Below, in pieces: positions 50,925 through 59,564 of a stretch of 64,000 nucleotides of DNA. Made by a program: the position numbers and the translations under genes. The notes under the pieces are model-generated. The model did no database searches, was not told the origin of the DNA, and was given only the letters and a program-made list of their open reading frames with translations. This DNA is from Paenibacillus sp. Root444D2 (GTDB taxonomy: Bacteria; Bacillota; Bacilli; Paenibacillales; NBRC-103111), in assembly GCF_001426375.1 (NCBI RefSeq), contig NZ_LMEO01000012.1, forward strand, positions 1-64,000, written 5' to 3'. How positions within the stretch are numbered: the stretch's first letter is position 1; each line of letters starts with the position of its first letter.

Positions 50925-52187
50925 TTATCGTACCACACCTTTTTTGGGGATGGAAATGAACATTTGAAGAACAAGCAGCAGTACCAGCACTAGGCCGCTC
51001 ATTAAGAATGGTGCATGATAGCCATACACATCCCAAAGCTTGCCGGAAACGATCGGTCCAACGATCATCCCCAGTCCTTCAATCGTTAGGAAGAAGCCCC
51101 AGACTGCGCCACGTTTCTCAGGTGGAATGGCTGAAGCAATGAGCGCATTCCAAGAAGGAATAATGAATGCATAACCTGCCCCAAGCACTGCAACCAATGC
51201 ATAAAGCAGCATCATTGACTTCGCGAAGGTAAACAGCAAAAGTGCAGAAGCGCTTAGCATACAACCTGCAATAAAAAATGGACGAATGCCTAGACGATCA
51301 ACCAACTTCCCCATCGGAACTAAGAAAATGACAGTAACAGCTCCACCCGCAATTAGAAACATGCTGTACTGAAAAGAGGTAAGCTTCAATACCTCCTTGG
51401 CATAGAGTGTGAGAATGGGTGTCAATATGCCAAGAGCGAACGTTTGCATGAACATCGCAGGGAATAACAGCGGGCTAACAGACATAGAGCGCCGCACTTC
51501 ACTTAGATATGTTTTTACCCGCTCCCCGAGTGGTATTGTAGAAGCTCGATTAGAAACCAGGGCTTTCTCCGCCCTGCCCTCTCCATCCGTTCTTACCACG
51601 CCATTCTTTCTTGGAAGCATTAGTGCAACAAGGACGACCACCGTCATACAGCCGATCAACAATCGAAAACCGGAGCTGTAGTTATTTTCTCCAACGAAAA
51701 AGTTAATCGCTACCGGTCCCAGCCCAACGCCCGAGAGCCAAGCCATATAGACAACGCTCATGATCGTGGCTTTACCATCGTCGCCGGCCACTTCCGTCGT
51801 TCCAGTGATCACACAGGGCCATAATGGCGCCGTACCAAAGCCAAGCAGCGCACATCCTACGATCATCCAAATATTCTGGGATGAGGTTGCAATTAGAATG
51901 ACCGAAACGAATGTCAGGAGTACACCGGTAAGCATGGTTGTTCGGTAACCCAACTTGTCAATAATCCAGCCAACGGGTGTACGGAGCACATTATCACCAA
52001 TATATTGAGCAGCAAGCGTCCAGCCAATAATAAATGTGGAAGCGCCTAATGTCGTTTTCATATAAACCGGTAAAATCGTTAAAAGTAAGGCTCCCTTCAC
52101 AAATTCGACGACAAACATAATTATTAACAATTCGATCACAAATGGGGAAAACAAGCGATTATTCCGCCATTTTTGCATCCAAACCAT
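50925..52187 (-). CDS. MFS transporter
   Basis: A 420-residue, twelve-helix transporter. WIIDKLGYRTTMLTGVLL is a motif A variant and the C-terminal half repeats it as KLVDRLGIRPFFIAGCML. A hydrophilic loop of about 40 residues separates the halves. It is a different subfamily from its neighbour and closest in feel to sugar- or drug-type MFS of unknown substrate. AAGGAG lies directly before the ATG. It is divergent from speA. Confidence 0.88.
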   Translation of the reverse strand: MVWMQKWRNNRLFSPFVIELLIIMFVVEFVKGALLLTILPVYMKTTLGASTFIIGWTLAAQYIGDNVLRTPVGWIIDKLGYRTTMLTGVLLTFVSVILIATSSQNIWMIVGCALLGFGTAPLWPCVITGTTEVAGDDGKATIMSVVYMAWLSGVGLGPVAINFFVGENNYSSGFRLLIGCMTVVVLVALMLPRKNGVVRTDGEGRAEKALVSNRASTIPLGERVKTYLSEVRRSMSVSPLLFPAMFMQTFALGILTPILTLYAKEVLKLTSFQYSMFLIAGGAVTVIFLVPMGKLVDRLGIRPFFIAGCMLSASALLLFTFAKSMMLLYALVAVLGAGYAFIIPSWNALIASAIPPEKRGAVWGFFLTIEGLGMIVGPIVSGKLWDVYGYHAPFLMSGLVLVLLLVLQMFISIPKKGVVR

Positions 52188-52271
52188 AAGATTTCTCCTT
52201 ATTTTGGCGTATTTTTACAAGTTGCTGTTAGTTTTACCTGAACTAGCACAAACTATTTCCAAAAAATTAGC

Positions 52272-52299
52272 TTGCATGAAATCTCTATTTTGATATACT
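52272..52299 (+). promoter_or_regulatory. speA promoter
   Basis: TTGCAT (52,272-52,277), 16 bases, then TGATATACT with TATACT at 52,294-52,299. Start near 52,306 rules out the in-frame ATG at 52,272 and supports the GTG at 52,359. Confidence 0.7.
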
Positions 52300-52358
52300 C
52301 ATTTTGTTTGTTGCATTGTTCGACAAGCAATCCACTACAGAAGGGAAGCGATAATCAG

Positions 52359-53828
52359 GTGGATCATACCCGTACCCCCCTGTTCACTGCACTGCTCACA
52401 CATGCTGAGAAAAATCCAATTCAATTCCATATTCCAGGCCATAAAAAAGGAGTCGGCATGGACCCGGAGTTTCGTTCCTTTATTGGGGACAACGCGCTGT
52501 CTATCGACCTCATCAATATAGCACCGCTGGATGACCTTCATCAACCAATGGGCGTGATCGAAGAAGCTCAGAAGCTTGCTGCAGACGCTTATGGAGCGGA
52601 TCACACATTCTTCTCCGTCCAAGGGACAAGCGGCGCCATTATGACGATGATTATGACCGTTTGCTCGGAAGGCGATAAAATTATCGTTCCGCGGAATGTA
52701 CATAAATCTGTCTTGGCCGCGATTATTTTCGTGGGCGCTAAGCCCGTGTTCATCCAACCTGCCCGCGATAAAAACTTAGGTATTGATCACGGAATTCCGA
52801 CGCGTTCTGTTCGCCGTGCACTCGAAAAGCATCCGGATGCCAAAGCTGTTCTAGTCATCAATCCGACCTACTATGGCGTATGTACCAATCTTAAAGAGAT
52901 TGTTGACCTTGTTCATAGCTATAACATGCCTGTCCTTGTGGATGAAGCACATGGCGTGCTCATTCATTTCCATGATAAATTGCCCATGTCCGCGATGGAA
53001 GCCGGAGCCGATATGGCCGCGACTAGCGTGCATAAGCTAGGTGGTTCCATGACACAAAGCTCAGTCCTCAACGTGAAAGGGAATCGTGTTAATCCAAAGC
53101 GAATCCAAACCATTATTTCGATGCTTACAACAACTTCAACTTCGTATATATTGTTAGCCTCACTAGATACTGCACGCAGACATCTGGCGTTAAATGGCTA
53201 TGCCATGGCCGAGCGCACAATAGAGCTTGCTCAGTACACAAGAAAACAGATCAACGAAATCAGCAACCTCTACTGCTTCGGAGAAGAGATTTTGGGTGAA
53301 GAGGCAACTTACACCTATGATCCGACGAAAATATGCGTTCACGTGCGCAAGCTTGGCATCACCGGCTTTGAAGTCGAGAACTGGCTGCGCGATCATTACA
53401 ATATTGAAGTCGAAATGAGCGACATGTACAACATTCTCTGTCTCATAACGCCGGGGGATACACAAGAGAACGTCGATACTCTATTGGAAGCCTTACGCGA
53501 GCTCTCACATATGAATGATGACGTTGTTGAAGTAAAAGAAGTTGTCATCAAAGTTCCTGCGATTCCACAATTAACTTTAACACCTCGGGATGCCTTCTAT
53601 GGAGAAACCGAAATACTCCCGTTCAAAGATGCTGCAGACCGCATTATTGCCGAATTTATTTATGTGTACCCGCCTGGTATTCCCATTTTGCTTCCAGGTG
53701 AAGTGATAACCCAAGAACTTATTGATTACATTGTTGAGCATGTGGAAGTAGGGTTGCCTGTAAAAGGACCTGAGGACCGCAGCGTTCAAAATGTGAAGGT
53801 TATCGTGGAGACACAAGCGATTTTCTAG
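52359..53828 (+). CDS. speA: Arginine decarboxylase (fold type I, PLP)
   Basis: A 489-residue Orn/Lys/Arg decarboxylase, collinear with B. subtilis SpeA (490), which makes agmatine for polyamine synthesis. HIPGHKKGVGMDPEFRSFIG, FFSVQGTSGAIMTM (PLP phosphate), VLVDEAHGVLIHFH (PLP Asp) and ATSVHKLGGSMTQSS with the Schiff-base Lys are intact; the C-terminal YPPGIPILLPGEVIT is the substrate lid. The GTG start at 52,359 aligns with the SpeA N-terminus, though its AAGGGA site is 13 bases away. Annotation as lysine decarboxylase in databases is possible, but the Bacillus resemblance favours arginine. It is monocistronic or followed by the next plus-strand genes. Confidence 0.93.
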   Translation: MDHTRTPLFTALLTHAEKNPIQFHIPGHKKGVGMDPEFRSFIGDNALSIDLINIAPLDDLHQPMGVIEEAQKLAADAYGADHTFFSVQGTSGAIMTMIMTVCSEGDKIIVPRNVHKSVLAAIIFVGAKPVFIQPARDKNLGIDHGIPTRSVRRALEKHPDAKAVLVINPTYYGVCTNLKEIVDLVHSYNMPVLVDEAHGVLIHFHDKLPMSAMEAGADMAATSVHKLGGSMTQSSVLNVKGNRVNPKRIQTIISMLTTTSTSYILLASLDTARRHLALNGYAMAERTIELAQYTRKQINEISNLYCFGEEILGEEATYTYDPTKICVHVRKLGITGFEVENWLRDHYNIEVEMSDMYNILCLITPGDTQENVDTLLEALRELSHMNDDVVEVKEVVIKVPAIPQLTLTPRDAFYGETEILPFKDAADRIIAEFIYVYPPGIPILLPGEVITQELIDYIVEHVEVGLPVKGPEDRSVQNVKVIVETQAIF

Positions 53829-53852
53829 TATCCGTCACGAGCGGTGAATATA

Positions 53853-53881
53853 TTGTAAAACCGTTTACATGATGCTATGAT
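53853..53881 (+). promoter_or_regulatory. Promoter with palindrome over the -35
   Basis: TTGTAA (53,853-53,858), 17 bases, TATGAT (53,876-53,881). The near-perfect palindrome TGTAAAACCGTTTACA (53,854-53,869) covers the -35. It resembles a cre but with the central CG displaced by two bases, so the regulator is uncertain. Confidence 0.6.
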
Positions 53882-53915
53882 GTTGGTGATGTTTAGCGAA
53901 TGAGGTGAACAAGGA

Positions 53916-54335
53916 ATGGCTCAAAGCGCTTATATTAAATTCGTAACAGGATCCACAGTTGCCGCACTCACCTTAGATGAACTAAAGGAAAGGCTGCTGC
54001 ATTACCGTGAACAGCTCAGTCAGACAGCCAAGCAGCTTGGCTGGGAGTATGACGAGGCCGGATTCCCTTATACCATTGAGACGAAGCCGGAAGGCGAAGG
54101 CAAATGGTTCTATCTGAAAGGTATCAATCCTCTATACAAATATATTGTGATTGGTGTTGGGAATGAGCAGAACCAAGAGAAAGAGCAGCATTATGTGCAA
54201 GTCGTGTTGCCCGACGACGCCACACACGGCGACAAAAGCAAGGGCAATGAATTCTGCAAATACCTTAGTAAGCTGCTGAAAGCTGAACTTCATCTATTCA
54301 ACGGCAGAATCATGTATTTCAATCCTAGAAAATGA
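53916..54335 (+). CDS. DUF1885-like conserved protein
   Basis: A 139-residue soluble protein: an N-terminal YIKFVTGSTVAALTLDELKERLLHYRE helix-strand unit, then FPYTIETKPEGEGKWFYLKGINPLYKYIVIGVG and LNGRIMYFNPRK-like end. It resembles the Bacilli family DUF1885, known structurally but not functionally. GAGGTGAACAAGGA precedes the ATG. It has its own promoter with an overlapping palindrome and ends at a terminator, so it is probably regulated alone. Confidence 0.75.
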   Translation: MAQSAYIKFVTGSTVAALTLDELKERLLHYREQLSQTAKQLGWEYDEAGFPYTIETKPEGEGKWFYLKGINPLYKYIVIGVGNEQNQEKEQHYVQVVLPDDATHGDKSKGNEFCKYLSKLLKAELHLFNGRIMYFNPRK

Positions 54336-54350
54336 ATGTATGCAAACAGA

Positions 54351-54383
54351 AACCCCCTAACAGATATTCTGCTAGGGGGTTCT
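54351..54383. terminator. Terminator between DUF1885-like gene and yrzB
   Basis: AACCCCCTA (54,351-54,359) pairs with TAGGGGGTT (54,373-54,381) plus an inner CAG/CTG. Short T-runs occur on both sides. Confidence 0.75.
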
Positions 54384-54395
54384 TATGTATAGCTC

Positions 54396-54707
54396 TTATT
54401 CTTCGCCTTCTTGAGCTACGATCTCATTATAAATAGTCACTACACGTTCCCACTCTTCTTCATCTTCAATGTTGACAAGGAAGGCATCGTCGTCCTCTTC
54501 TTCAACACGGAAAATAACACCGTCAGCTTCAGGATCGTTACGATCGAGCAAAACAGCATAAGCCTGCTCTTGAGATTGGAAGGTGTATACCATCACCATC
54601 TCATGCTCTTCACCGTTCTCGTCCGTTACGATAAAAACATCTTCCCCTTGCTCGTGATCGTGGTCACAGTCCGGGCCGTGTACATGATCATGCTTATCAT
54701 CGCTCAC
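54396..54707 (-). CDS. yrzB: DUF1292 (YrzB-like) acidic protein with His-rich N-terminus
   Basis: A 103-residue, strongly acidic cytosolic protein of the DUF1292 family: VFIVTDENGEEHEMVMVYTF, YAVLLDRND and IFRVEEEDDDAFLVNIEDEEEWERV are typical of YrzB. The first 20 residues (DDKHDHVHGPDCDHDHEQ) are His/Asp/Cys-rich and could bind metal, an addition found in several relatives. Family role is unknown. In many Bacilli it sits in the yrrL-yrzB region, not here, so it has been relocated. It stands between convergent and divergent units. Confidence 0.85.
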   Translation of the reverse strand: MSDDKHDHVHGPDCDHDHEQGEDVFIVTDENGEEHEMVMVYTFQSQEQAYAVLLDRNDPEADGVIFRVEEEDDDAFLVNIEDEEEWERVVTIYNEIVAQEGEE

Positions 54708-54798
54708 AGGCAGAACCTCATTTCGTCGAATAATTAGTTACTTAATTATCCTAACATTTTCATAATAAGAGGTCAAACCACTTTCGAGTTTGCTTTTC

Positions 54799-55416
54799 CT
54801 ACTCGGATTGAATCTGCTTCTCGGATACGACTGAGTAGTCGTTAGAACCATCTTGTTTCATAGCAAATTTAACGACGTACGTACCAGCCTCATTAAAGGA
54901 AACGCCATATAAAGGTACTTTCAGCCAAAACGATTCTTTGGATTCTGAGATTGATTTCACAACTGGTGTAATAACACTCTTCCCACTTGGTGAAACAACA
55001 GAAACCCGTACAGAATTAATGCTTGTCTTCAAATTATCGACTTGAGCAAAAACGATAAAATCTGCTTCTTTGCCGCGCTCTACAACACCAAAAGGAACGA
55101 TGGCGGAGTCTTTACGCACCTCAGTCGTAAAGAACATGTGCACATTTGGCTTGTATAAGTAGGCAGTCTTATTCGAGTTATCCCATTTCACCAATGCTTG
55201 AAGCGCATCGCTTACTGCGCGTAGCGGCAGAACGGTTTTACCATCAACAATAAGAGGCGGAACATCTGAATCCCCGAATTCCACTGTCTCTTCATTAACG
55301 ATTAATCGGGCAATATTATTACCTTTAAAATCCCCCCATATCGATGAAGCCACCACTGCAGCCGTACTTAGAACAAAAAACATCAGCATCAACGCTAATA
55401 TCCGTTGAACTTTCAT
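54799..55416 (-). CDS. Secreted copper amine oxidase-like N-terminal domain protein
   Basis: A 205-residue exported protein: signal peptide or anchor at residues 5-25, then a stalk domain with VPPLIVDGKTVLPLRAVSDALQALVKWD. The second half (FIVFAQVDNLKTSINSVRVSV and AGTYVVKFAMKQDG) looks like an immunoglobulin-like beta sandwich. GGAGG lies upstream of the ATG. A related stalk domain occurs in the protein at 44,213-45,058. Surface location is expected; function unknown. Confidence 0.82.
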   Translation of the reverse strand: MKVQRILALMLMFFVLSTAAVVASSIWGDFKGNNIARLIVNEETVEFGDSDVPPLIVDGKTVLPLRAVSDALQALVKWDNSNKTAYLYKPNVHMFFTTEVRKDSAIVPFGVVERGKEADFIVFAQVDNLKTSINSVRVSVVSPSGKSVITPVVKSISESKESFWLKVPLYGVSFNEAGTYVVKFAMKQDGSNDYSVVSEKQIQSE

Positions 55417-55474
55417 TCGCGTAACCTCCAGCTCTTGTTAGTAATCTTGTGTCTGCATCTTTATACTCCAATGA

Positions 55475-56389
55475 TTAAGAAGAGTTGCGATGATTATTAA
55501 ATTTTGATAAAAAATCCAAAACACGCTTTGTATAGGCTTCCGGCTGCATATGATAGGAGCCAACATGCCCCGCTTTTTGTGTAATCCAAAGTTCAAATGC
55601 ATCCGGATGTCGGCTCCACATTCCTTCACTATTGGACCAAGGAATAGCCTCATCATCTCGACTATGAATAAAAAGAATCGGTCTAGGATAAATGAGATCT
55701 ACCGCGGCAAGTGCGTCAACGCGATGAGGGTTGATGCCGATTAATCTAGGTAAAATAAGTAGAATTAAAGGTGTAAAAGGAAAACGCGGGAGATTTGACC
55801 ATACAGGCAAATTATCTTTCAAGTAAGGACTGAGTTGACTAAAAGCGCTATCTGTTATGACCCCTAACACAGCTCTTTCTTCGGCTGCTGCTAAGATGGA
55901 TGTACTACCGCCCATTGAAAAGCCAATCAAGCTGATTTTACTTGGCTGACGCTCCTGAACCCAGTCGATAGCACCGAGTACATCTTGCTTTTCCAAAAAG
56001 CCAACCGTCGTTATTTCCCCCTCCGATTTCCCCGAGTTCCGAAAATCAAACATAAGCACATGATATCCTGCTTCGACAATGGATTTAGCCAAAGCCAACG
56101 CCGGAAGTCCTTTTTCCAGACGGGTTCCTGCATAACCATGAGACATAATAACAGTCATTGGAATAGCATCAGTTGGAGCAAAAGGAGACTTCAAAAACCA
56201 TCCATCTAATCGAACATCTCTAGATCGGCTTGGGAATGTAATATTCTCCATATGCAAACCATACTCGTCAGGCGAGGCATCAACCGGCTTACGCTTCGGA
56301 TGAGTGAGCTGCCAACCCACATAGACCGATATACCTATTAGAGCAAGACAGACAAGAACGAACAAAATACTACTAAGGATCCAAATCAT
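55475..56389 (-). CDS. Membrane-anchored alpha/beta hydrolase
   Basis: A 304-residue protein with one N-terminal membrane helix (residues 2-28) and an alpha/beta hydrolase domain. VIMSHGYAGTRLEKGLPAL is the oxyanion-hole region, LIGFSMGGSTSIL has the nucleophile Ser, FIHSRDDEAIPWSN the Asp and QKAGHVGSYHMQP the His, so the triad is complete. It resembles YqkD/YfhM-like bacterial hydrolases of unknown substrate. The AAAGGTG site is modest. It stands 58 bases from the stalk-domain gene on the same strand and is divergent from the MBL gene. Confidence 0.87.
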   Translation of the reverse strand: MIWILSSILFVLVCLALIGISVYVGWQLTHPKRKPVDASPDEYGLHMENITFPSRSRDVRLDGWFLKSPFAPTDAIPMTVIMSHGYAGTRLEKGLPALALAKSIVEAGYHVLMFDFRNSGKSEGEITTVGFLEKQDVLGAIDWVQERQPSKISLIGFSMGGSTSILAAAEERAVLGVITDSAFSQLSPYLKDNLPVWSNLPRFPFTPLILLILPRLIGINPHRVDALAAVDLIYPRPILFIHSRDDEAIPWSNSEGMWSRHPDAFELWITQKAGHVGSYHMQPEAYTKRVLDFLSKFNNHRNSS

Positions 56390-56486
56390 AAAGTAATCAA
56401 CACCTTTTAATTAATGGTTGAAATTCCGCAACCTCCCATGCTACATTAGAAAAAGATGGTTTTTGTCGAACAATGGAGGCTGCTGA

Positions 56487-57239
56487 ATGAGTTTGCAAAT
56501 TCAAATGTTGGGAACCGGCAGTGCGTTTGCCAAAACATTTTACAATACTAGCGCATTAATCCGTTCTAATGAAATGAACATCCTAATCGACTGCGGGGCA
56601 ACAACGCCTAGATCGCTGCATGACCTCGGTGTAGAGCCTGACCAAATTGATGGTATCATCATTTCGCACATTCATGCTGATCATGTAGGCGGATTAGAAG
56701 AAATTGCCTTTCGATTGTTATACCAATATAATCAGAAGAAAACCAAACTTTTCTTAACAGAATCGTTAGCTAGAGTCCTTTGGGAAAACACGCTAAAAGG
56801 CGGCATGTATAATCCCACAGACGGTTTCAGCAATCTTGAGGATTATTTCGAAGTCATCCTTATCGAAGAAAATGTCACTGCTAACATCCTTCCCGGGCTA
56901 ACCATTGAAATTATATCCACACTTCACATACCTCATAAGCTTAACTACTCACTGTTTATCAATGGCCGAACGTTCTATAGTGCTGATACTCAATTTAATG
57001 AGGAACTTCTCGTTCAAGAAATTGTCAACAAAAGAAACTGTCACACTATACTACACGATTGTCAACTAAGCGGGAACGGTTTTATTCACGCTACATTGGA
57101 AGAACTGCTTACCTTGCCTGATTATGTACAACAGCGAATCTATCTGATGCATTATGGCGATGATATGATGAATTTTGTTGGGAAAACAGGCAGCATGACT
57201 TTCATCCATCAACATGAAGTGATTGAAATTCCAGAATAG
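56487..57239 (+). CDS. MBL-fold metallohydrolase (RNase Z-like)
   Basis: A 250-residue metallo-beta-lactamase-fold protein. LGTGSAFAKTFYNTSALI, the metal motif ISHIHADHVGGLEEIAF, HIPHKLNYSLFINGRTFYSADT and HDCQLSGNGFIHATLEEL give the two-zinc site with His, His, Asp, His and Asp ligands. It belongs to the RNase Z/ PhnP/ arylsulfatase-like branch, but the long exosite insertion of true RNase Z is absent. Substrate is unknown. GGAGG lies seven bases upstream of the ATG. It is single. Confidence 0.87.
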   Translation: MSLQIQMLGTGSAFAKTFYNTSALIRSNEMNILIDCGATTPRSLHDLGVEPDQIDGIIISHIHADHVGGLEEIAFRLLYQYNQKKTKLFLTESLARVLWENTLKGGMYNPTDGFSNLEDYFEVILIEENVTANILPGLTIEIISTLHIPHKLNYSLFINGRTFYSADTQFNEELLVQEIVNKRNCHTILHDCQLSGNGFIHATLEELLTLPDYVQQRIYLMHYGDDMMNFVGKTGSMTFIHQHEVIEIPE

Positions 57240-57245
57240 TACGAT

Positions 57246-57285
57246 CAAAACCTAGGGATGAATTGTCCTTAAGGTTTTTTTTTTG
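57246..57285 (+). terminator. Terminator after the MBL gene
   Basis: AACCTAGGGA pairs imperfectly with TCCTTAAGGTT, followed by ten T. Confidence 0.75.
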
Positions 57286-57368
57286 AGAAGCAGCGTGGTA
57301 CTTTTCAATTTTGTTTACTATTGTTAGAAGGGATTTAGTTCATAGACAGAGAACTTGTCACAATAATG

Positions 57369-57415
57369 TGAGAAACCTCTACGGAGGCTATTCAAAGATG
57401 AGTGACCGTGTTTAG
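57369..57415. repeat. Degraded relative of the ccpA-terminator hairpin
   Basis: GAGAAACCTCTACGGAG followed by CAAAG, GTGACC and GTTTAG in the same order as the element at 14,432-14,475 (GAGAAAACCTCTACGGAG, CAAAG, ATGACC, CTTAG). Here the right arm has drifted and no longer pairs well. It lies just before the GGDEF-kinase gene. Confidence 0.5.
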
Positions 57416-57433
57416 TTACATTCAGGAGATGAT

Positions 57434-59053
57434 ATGGTGGTTATCAATTGGATTTTTTATGTCTATGCTCTTGTTTTTTGTCTATACACAACTATTTCGC
57501 ATACTGCAATAAGCATACCCTTGCTTGTTATAGGATTGGTCCTTTACATCATCAGTTTAAAGGTTCAAATGCAGCATGCGGCTATCCCTTGGCTTCGCTT
57601 ACTTTTCATTGGATTTTTACATTACATCGGACATTCGAATTTTTGTCTTCTCTTGTACATACTAACACTTTCCTTCGATATTTATAAAGAAGAAAGCCGC
57701 AAAAAATCTTGGTTGTTAGCTGCGTCCTATGCATTCATTTATATTTGCAATGTTTATCTCATTATTGGTTTTTCCAGTAAAAACTTGCTGTGGATGTATG
57801 CTCTTACTAGCGTCTTTGGTTTTACCGCGGTAGCCTTATTCACACGAGCAGCTTATTCTACAATTAGACAAGCAGATTCTTTAAGAAATGAACGATCTTT
57901 ATACGCGCAAAAGGATGCGCTAACAGGATTATATAATTACGAAGAGTCACATCGCAGATTGGAACAATACATACAGCAAAAGCAAAGTCTAGTCCTTATT
58001 CTTATTGATTGTACGGATCTGAAGGCAATGAATACTACGCGCGGGTTTCAAGCGGGAAATTTCATTTTGAAGCAAATGGCTGACCTCTTGCAAATCTTAT
58101 TTAAAGATTCCCTCTTTATAGCAAGATACGGCGGTGATGAGTTCGCTGTCGTTATGCCGCTAAATCCAGATCATGATTCAACCACATCTTTTAAGCTAAA
58201 GCTTGATTCTGAACTCCCTAAATTGACTGGCATTCAAATTACGTATGGCATTGCTAGCTATCCTTTGGAGGGTTTGACGAAGGATGATCTCATTTTATTA
58301 GCCGAGCATAACCTATTTATCAAGAAGCGGGAATCATGGTTAAAGCGCGAAGAGCATATGCTACGATCGGAAAAACTGAGAGTCGTCGGTGAGCTTGCTT
58401 CCGGGATGGCTCATGAAATTCGAAATCCGTTGACAACGGTAAAAGGATTTTTGCAAATCTCTAAGGCAAATGGTTACAATATTGAAAATTGGTATGCGAT
58501 GATCATGGATGAAATTGATCGGATGAGTGATTTAACAGCTGAATTCCTCCAATTCTCAAAACCCCATCGCATTGATTTCCAGGTCGATTCTCTCCATGAG
58601 TGTGTACTCAAGGTCATTGCCTTGATGGAATCAGAAGCTACTCGTTTCGGCCACGAAATTCATTATCAAGAATGGATGGATCCTATTCTCGTTTGGATGG
58701 ACCAAGATAAAATGATACAATTATTACTTAACATTATTAAAAATGCTTGCGAAGCCATGGAAGAGAACGGCATTATCCGCATGCAATTAAGCCGCGATCC
58801 GAAGAACGCGACTTTAATTATTGCAGATAACGGCCCAGGCATTCCAAGTGAACAGTTGGAGAAAATCTTCCATCCCTTCTTCACGACAAAAGCTGCCGGT
58901 ACCGGACTTGGTTTATCTATTTGCTACAAAATCGTTCAAGATCACCAAGGGACCTTGGAAGTTGAGAGCGAACTAGGAAAGGGCACTCGTTTTATCATAA
59001 CCTTCCCATTAGTTGAAGAAAATTCACAGAATGAAAAAACCGCTTTTCTCTAA
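57434..59053 (+). CDS. Membrane GGDEF-histidine kinase fusion
   Basis: A 539-residue hybrid sensor. Five or six membrane helices fill residues 1-140; a GGDEF domain follows (about 155-295) with an intact loop RYGGDEF at 231-237; then a HisKA domain with phospho-acceptor His327 in GMAHEIRNPLTTVKGF and an HATPase domain (IIKNACEAM, DNGPGIP, GTGLGLSICYKIV). In the GGDEF part the first metal Asp (LIDCTD) and Asn200 are kept, but the usual GHxxGD reads GFQAGN, and there is no RxxD I-site. Catalysis is therefore doubtful and ligand sensing is plausible. No response regulator gene is near, so it is an orphan kinase, perhaps feeding Spo0F-type phosphorelay. AGGAG precedes the ATG. Confidence 0.9.
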   Translation: MVVINWIFYVYALVFCLYTTISHTAISIPLLVIGLVLYIISLKVQMQHAAIPWLRLLFIGFLHYIGHSNFCLLLYILTLSFDIYKEESRKKSWLLAASYAFIYICNVYLIIGFSSKNLLWMYALTSVFGFTAVALFTRAAYSTIRQADSLRNERSLYAQKDALTGLYNYEESHRRLEQYIQQKQSLVLILIDCTDLKAMNTTRGFQAGNFILKQMADLLQILFKDSLFIARYGGDEFAVVMPLNPDHDSTTSFKLKLDSELPKLTGIQITYGIASYPLEGLTKDDLILLAEHNLFIKKRESWLKREEHMLRSEKLRVVGELASGMAHEIRNPLTTVKGFLQISKANGYNIENWYAMIMDEIDRMSDLTAEFLQFSKPHRIDFQVDSLHECVLKVIALMESEATRFGHEIHYQEWMDPILVWMDQDKMIQLLLNIIKNACEAMEENGIIRMQLSRDPKNATLIIADNGPGIPSEQLEKIFHPFFTTKAAGTGLGLSICYKIVQDHQGTLEVESELGKGTRFIITFPLVEENSQNEKTAFL

Positions 59054-59071
59054 AGCGGTTTTTTCATTCTG
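59027..59071. terminator. Bidirectional terminator overlapping both coding ends
   Basis: A 20-bp perfect stem: CAGAATGAAAAAACCGCTTT (59,027-59,046) and its complement at 59,052-59,071, loop TCTCT. A- and T-runs inside the arms give T-tails in both directions. The stop codons of both convergent genes lie within the hairpin. Confidence 0.9.
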
Positions 59072-59487
59072 ACATGCAGGATGCCAGCATCATAAAAAGG
59101 CTCATCCGAGATGACTTTATAACCAAGTTGGCTATAAAAGCCTTCTGCTTGACATTGTGCATCGAGGATCGCAGATGTACAATGCTCTTCGCGAGCTTGC
59201 TGCTCCATGGCAAGAATCATTTGTTTACCCAGGGATCGGCCCCTGTATTCTTTCAATACCGCTACCCGCTGCAGTTTAGCCGTATGAGGCTGATATTCAT
59301 ACCAACGAGCTGCTGCAACTGGCTGATCACCATCTACCATTAGAAAATGATGGCACGCTTCAGGTGATTCATCCTTTTCATCAATTTCCTCGTGCTCAGG
59401 TACTTGCTGTTCTTCAACGAACACTTTGAACCTTACTCCAAAACAGGCTTTTAATTGATCTTTCGTTGTGACTCGAATGATTTCCAT
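59050..59487 (-). CDS. GNAT family acetyltransferase
   Basis: A 145-residue N-acetyltransferase of the ElaA/YjcF-like type: IRVTTKDQLKACFGVRFKVFVEEQQVPEHEEID at the start, KLQRVAVLKEYRGRSLGKQMI as the acetyl-CoA P-loop, and AQCQAEGFYSQLGYKVIS as the last strand. Substrate is unknown. The start at 59,487 has AAAGGAAG eight bases upstream; the ORF can be read 16 codons further without support. Its last codons lie in the shared hairpin and overlap the kinase stop by four bases. Confidence 0.9.
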   Translation of the reverse strand: MEIIRVTTKDQLKACFGVRFKVFVEEQQVPEHEEIDEKDESPEACHHFLMVDGDQPVAAARWYEYQPHTAKLQRVAVLKEYRGRSLGKQMILAMEQQAREEHCTSAILDAQCQAEGFYSQLGYKVISDEPFYDAGILHVRMKKPL

Positions 59488-59564
59488 GTGAACTTCTTCC
59501 TTTCTAAGAACATTTCTTGATCTTATCCCATTCAAGAAAAGTTGTCCACATGTACCGATTCATA

